Of a stretch of DNA of 64,000 bases, positions 61,817 through 64,000 are shown one piece after another; within the stretch, counting starts at the first letter, position 1, and every line of letters begins with the position of its first letter. Origin of the DNA: Gammaproteobacteria bacterium (GTDB lineage: Bacteria; Pseudomonadota; Gammaproteobacteria; Pseudomonadales; Pseudohongiellaceae); the NCBI GenBank assembly GCA_030654835.1, contig JAURWS010000008.1, forward strand, positions 23,099 through 87,098. The letters are read 5' to 3'. Under the pieces are notes generated by a model, which ran no database searches, was not told where the DNA came from, and saw only the letters and a program-made list of their open reading frames with translations. Made by a program: the position numbers and the translations under genes.

Positions 61817-63728
61817 CCAGGTTCTGAGCTGGTCGCGCGTGACCAAATGGTTGCTGGTCATGATGCTGGATATCGGCATGGCGGTGGTTGCCATGTGGCT
61901 GGCGTTTTCGTTGCGACTTGACCTGTTGCACTGGCCTCAAGACATGCAATGGGCGGCCTATGTTTTGGCACCAGTGCTAGCCATTCCGGTTTTTATCAAG
62001 TTCGGGCTTTACCGTGCCATTTTCAGGTACACCGGCCTTGCAGCCTTGGTTGCCACGGCGCAGGCCGTCGCCATCTACGGGGTGTTGCTGTGTGCCATGC
62101 TGCTGTGGCAGCAATGGCCAGGCGTACCGCGTACTATCGGTTTCTTGCAGCCGGTGCTCTTTCTGGTGCTGGTGGGTACCAGCCGCGCGCTGGCTCGGCT
62201 CTGGTTGTCGGATCCCGGCCGCATGGCCCGCCAGGTGGAAGGGCGCCTTCTGATTTATGGGGCAGGCAATGCCGGCGTGCAGACGGCCACCGCGATTGGC
62301 ATTACAGGCCAGTACAAGCTGGTGGGTTTTATTGATGATGATGCCTCGAAGATGCGGCGCAGCATCAATGGTGTTCCGATCTTTGGCCTTATCGATGTAC
62401 CGCAGGTTGTGGCCCGGCATCAGGTGACTGATATCTTGCTGGCATTGCCCCGTGCATCGAGGGAACGCCGAAATAGCATTATCGAAAGCTTGCGGGGGTT
62501 GCCTGTTCATATCCGTACCTTGCCTGCCTGGGCCGATTTGGCCAGTGGTCGGGTGACGGTAAGGGACTTTCGTGAGCTGGATGTGGAAGATCTGTTGGGG
62601 CGCACCCCGATTCCGCCTGACGGGCAGTTACTCGCACGGGATATCACTGGCAAGGTCGTGTTGGTAACCGGTGCGGGCGGCAGCATAGGTAGCGAGTTGT
62701 GTCGCCAGATTCTTCTGCAGGGACCACGCCAATTGCTGCTGGTGGACCACAGCGAATACGGACTCTATGCCATTCACCAGGAGCTTCAGGTACTGTGCTC
62801 CGCCAGGGAGTCCATAGCTGAACTGCCGGTTGAGCTGGTGCCTTTGCTCGGAAGCGTGGGTAGCTATGACCGGATGTCGGCCTTGTGCAAGCTTTACCAG
62901 CCAGCCATTGTTTACCACGCGGCTGCGTACAAACATGTGCCCATGGTGGAGGGCAATGCCGGTGAAGGCATTGCAAACAACGTGTTCGGCACGCTCAACA
63001 TGGCTCGCGCTGCGCTGGAGAATTCGGTGGCGCGTTTTGTGCTGATCTCCACCGATAAAGCCGTGCGTCCCACGAATGTAATGGGTGCCAGCAAACGCAT
63101 GGCCGAGCTGGTGCTGCAGGCGCTGGCGGCTGAAAGAGCGCCGGTCTTTCTCGACTCCGGCCCCGGGTCTGGCAGCGCTCATGCCAATAATACCTGCTTC
63201 ACCATGGTGCGATTTGGCAATGTGTTGGATTCCAGCGGAAGCGTTGTGCCGCTGTTTCGCCGACAACTGGCCGATGGTGGACCGCTCACAGTCACCCACG
63301 CCGACGTTACCCGGTATTTCATGACCATTCCCGAGGCGGCGCAGTTGGTCCTTCAAGCTGGCGCCATGGCTGTGGGGGGTGATGTCTTTGTGCTCGACAT
63401 GGGCGAGCCGGTCAAAATAATGGATCTGGCGCGTCGCATGGTTGAACTGTCAGGTTTGACTGTGCGGGAAGAGGGTGCGGATACCGGTGATATTGAGATC
63501 AAGGTCACAGGCTTGCGCCCCGGAGAAAAACTCTACGAAGAGCTGCTGATCGGCGACAACCCTGAATCCACCGCGCATCCCCGCATCATGAAAGCCCATG
63601 AGCCTTTTCTTTCCTGGTCTGAGTTGGCTCCTGAATTGAGTGCATTCCGGCGCGTTGCGCAAGCCAACGATGTCGAGGCCATCAAGGCCACGCTCAAGTG
63701 CCATGTGCAGGGATACCAGCCGAGTTAA
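61809..63728 (+). CDS. wbpM: WbpM/CapD-type UDP-HexNAc 4,6-dehydratase, membrane-anchored
   Basis: This 639-residue protein has about four N-terminal membrane helices (20-130), a first Rossmann-like domain (LLIYGAGNAGVQTA) and a catalytic domain starting KVVLVTGAGGSIGSELCRQI. The active-site triad is the Ser-Met-Lys form of WbpM: LISTDKAVRP then NVMGASK, with Met425 in place of Tyr and Lys429. It makes UDP-4-keto-6-deoxy-GlcNAc for QuiNAc, FucNAc or bacillosamine. It closes the locus, as wbpM does in P. aeruginosa. ATG 61809 overlaps the previous stop by 8 bases. GTG 61767 is less likely. Confidence 0.95.
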   Translation: MRSQVLSWSRVTKWLLVMMLDIGMAVVAMWLAFSLRLDLLHWPQDMQWAAYVLAPVLAIPVFIKFGLYRAIFRYTGLAALVATAQAVAIYGVLLCAMLLWQQWPGVPRTIGFLQPVLFLVLVGTSRALARLWLSDPGRMARQVEGRLLIYGAGNAGVQTATAIGITGQYKLVGFIDDDASKMRRSINGVPIFGLIDVPQVVARHQVTDILLALPRASRERRNSIIESLRGLPVHIRTLPAWADLASGRVTVRDFRELDVEDLLGRTPIPPDGQLLARDITGKVVLVTGAGGSIGSELCRQILLQGPRQLLLVDHSEYGLYAIHQELQVLCSARESIAELPVELVPLLGSVGSYDRMSALCKLYQPAIVYHAAAYKHVPMVEGNAGEGIANNVFGTLNMARAALENSVARFVLISTDKAVRPTNVMGASKRMAELVLQALAAERAPVFLDSGPGSGSAHANNTCFTMVRFGNVLDSSGSVVPLFRRQLADGGPLTVTHADVTRYFMTIPEAAQLVLQAGAMAVGGDVFVLDMGEPVKIMDLARRMVELSGLTVREEGADTGDIEIKVTGLRPGEKLYEELLIGDNPESTAHPRIMKAHEPFLSWSELAPELSAFRRVAQANDVEAIKATLKCHVQGYQPS

Positions 63729-64000
<272 letters not shown>

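Overview
The window is one large surface-glycan locus with every recognised gene (61 coding regions, two cut by the window ends) on the + strand. The truncated last gene is argB, whose N-terminus ([10 protein letters not shown]...) and the roughly 60% GC of most of the region suggest a betaproteobacterium (Burkholderiales or Rhodocyclales). This assignment is an inference. No tRNA, rRNA, CRISPR array, transposase or phage gene was seen, and no gap between genes reaches 300 bases.

Layout. (1) 1-2255: the end of galE and a PglK/MsbA-like ABC exporter. (2) 2259-8151: a legionaminic-acid-type block (LegB, LegI, an extra SDR, LegG, PtmE-like, LegF) without LegC. (3) 8248-15004: a pseudaminic-acid block (PseB, PseC, PseF, PseG, a carbamoyltransferase, PseI). 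(4) 15015-24584: an unusual modification cassette. It holds an MDR dehydrogenase, two Gfo/Idh oxidoreductases, a DegT aminotransferase, a GNAT, an unknown GT-B-like protein, an intact PseA/WbpG-type amidotransferase with its HisH glutaminase, a HisF homologue without catalytic aspartates, and a second amidotransferase with a broken PP-loop. (5) 24603-33074: transferases and decorating enzymes (surface-carbohydrate protein, OafA-SGNH acyltransferase, LIC12162-type transferase, two methyltransferases, hexapeptide acyltransferase, GT4). (6) 33163-36402: a CDP-6-deoxyhexose cassette (RfbF, RfbG, a 3,5-epimerase-like cupin, an SDR). (7) 36399-43238: two GT2, a polysaccharide deacetylase, a methyltransferase, a DegT-like protein, a FemAB-like protein and a GT4. 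(8) 43431-63728: a segment laid out much like the Pseudomonas aeruginosa O5 wbp locus (WbpL-like, Wzx, HisH, HisF, then WbpG, WbpH, WbpI, a GT4, and WbpM at the end). It is interrupted by a low-GC wzy-like/wzz/wzy-like insert and carries an extra aminotransferase plus two-subunit TPP enzyme, a second priming transferase and a Wzy_C-family ligase or polymerase. (9) 63798-64000: argB.

How it works together (inference). Two different nonulosonic acids could be made and CMP-activated. Acetamidino, acetyl, carbamoyl and methyl groups could be added by the cassettes, with a CDP-deoxyhexose and a ManNAc3NAcA-type sugar also entering assembly. Two priming transferases and two flippases imply either two glycans or two assembly routes. 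Stop/start overlaps (ATGA, GTGA, TGATG) run through much of 3.2-43 kb, so long co-transcribed, translationally coupled operons are likely.

The best candidate for something undescribed is 15015-24584: a tandem of one intact and one PP-loop-degenerate N-acetyl-sugar amidotransferase, coupled to a real glutaminase and a catalytically dead HisF-like subunit. Next is the orphan TPP-dependent E1 alpha/beta pair beside a DegT aminotransferase at 56542-59696.
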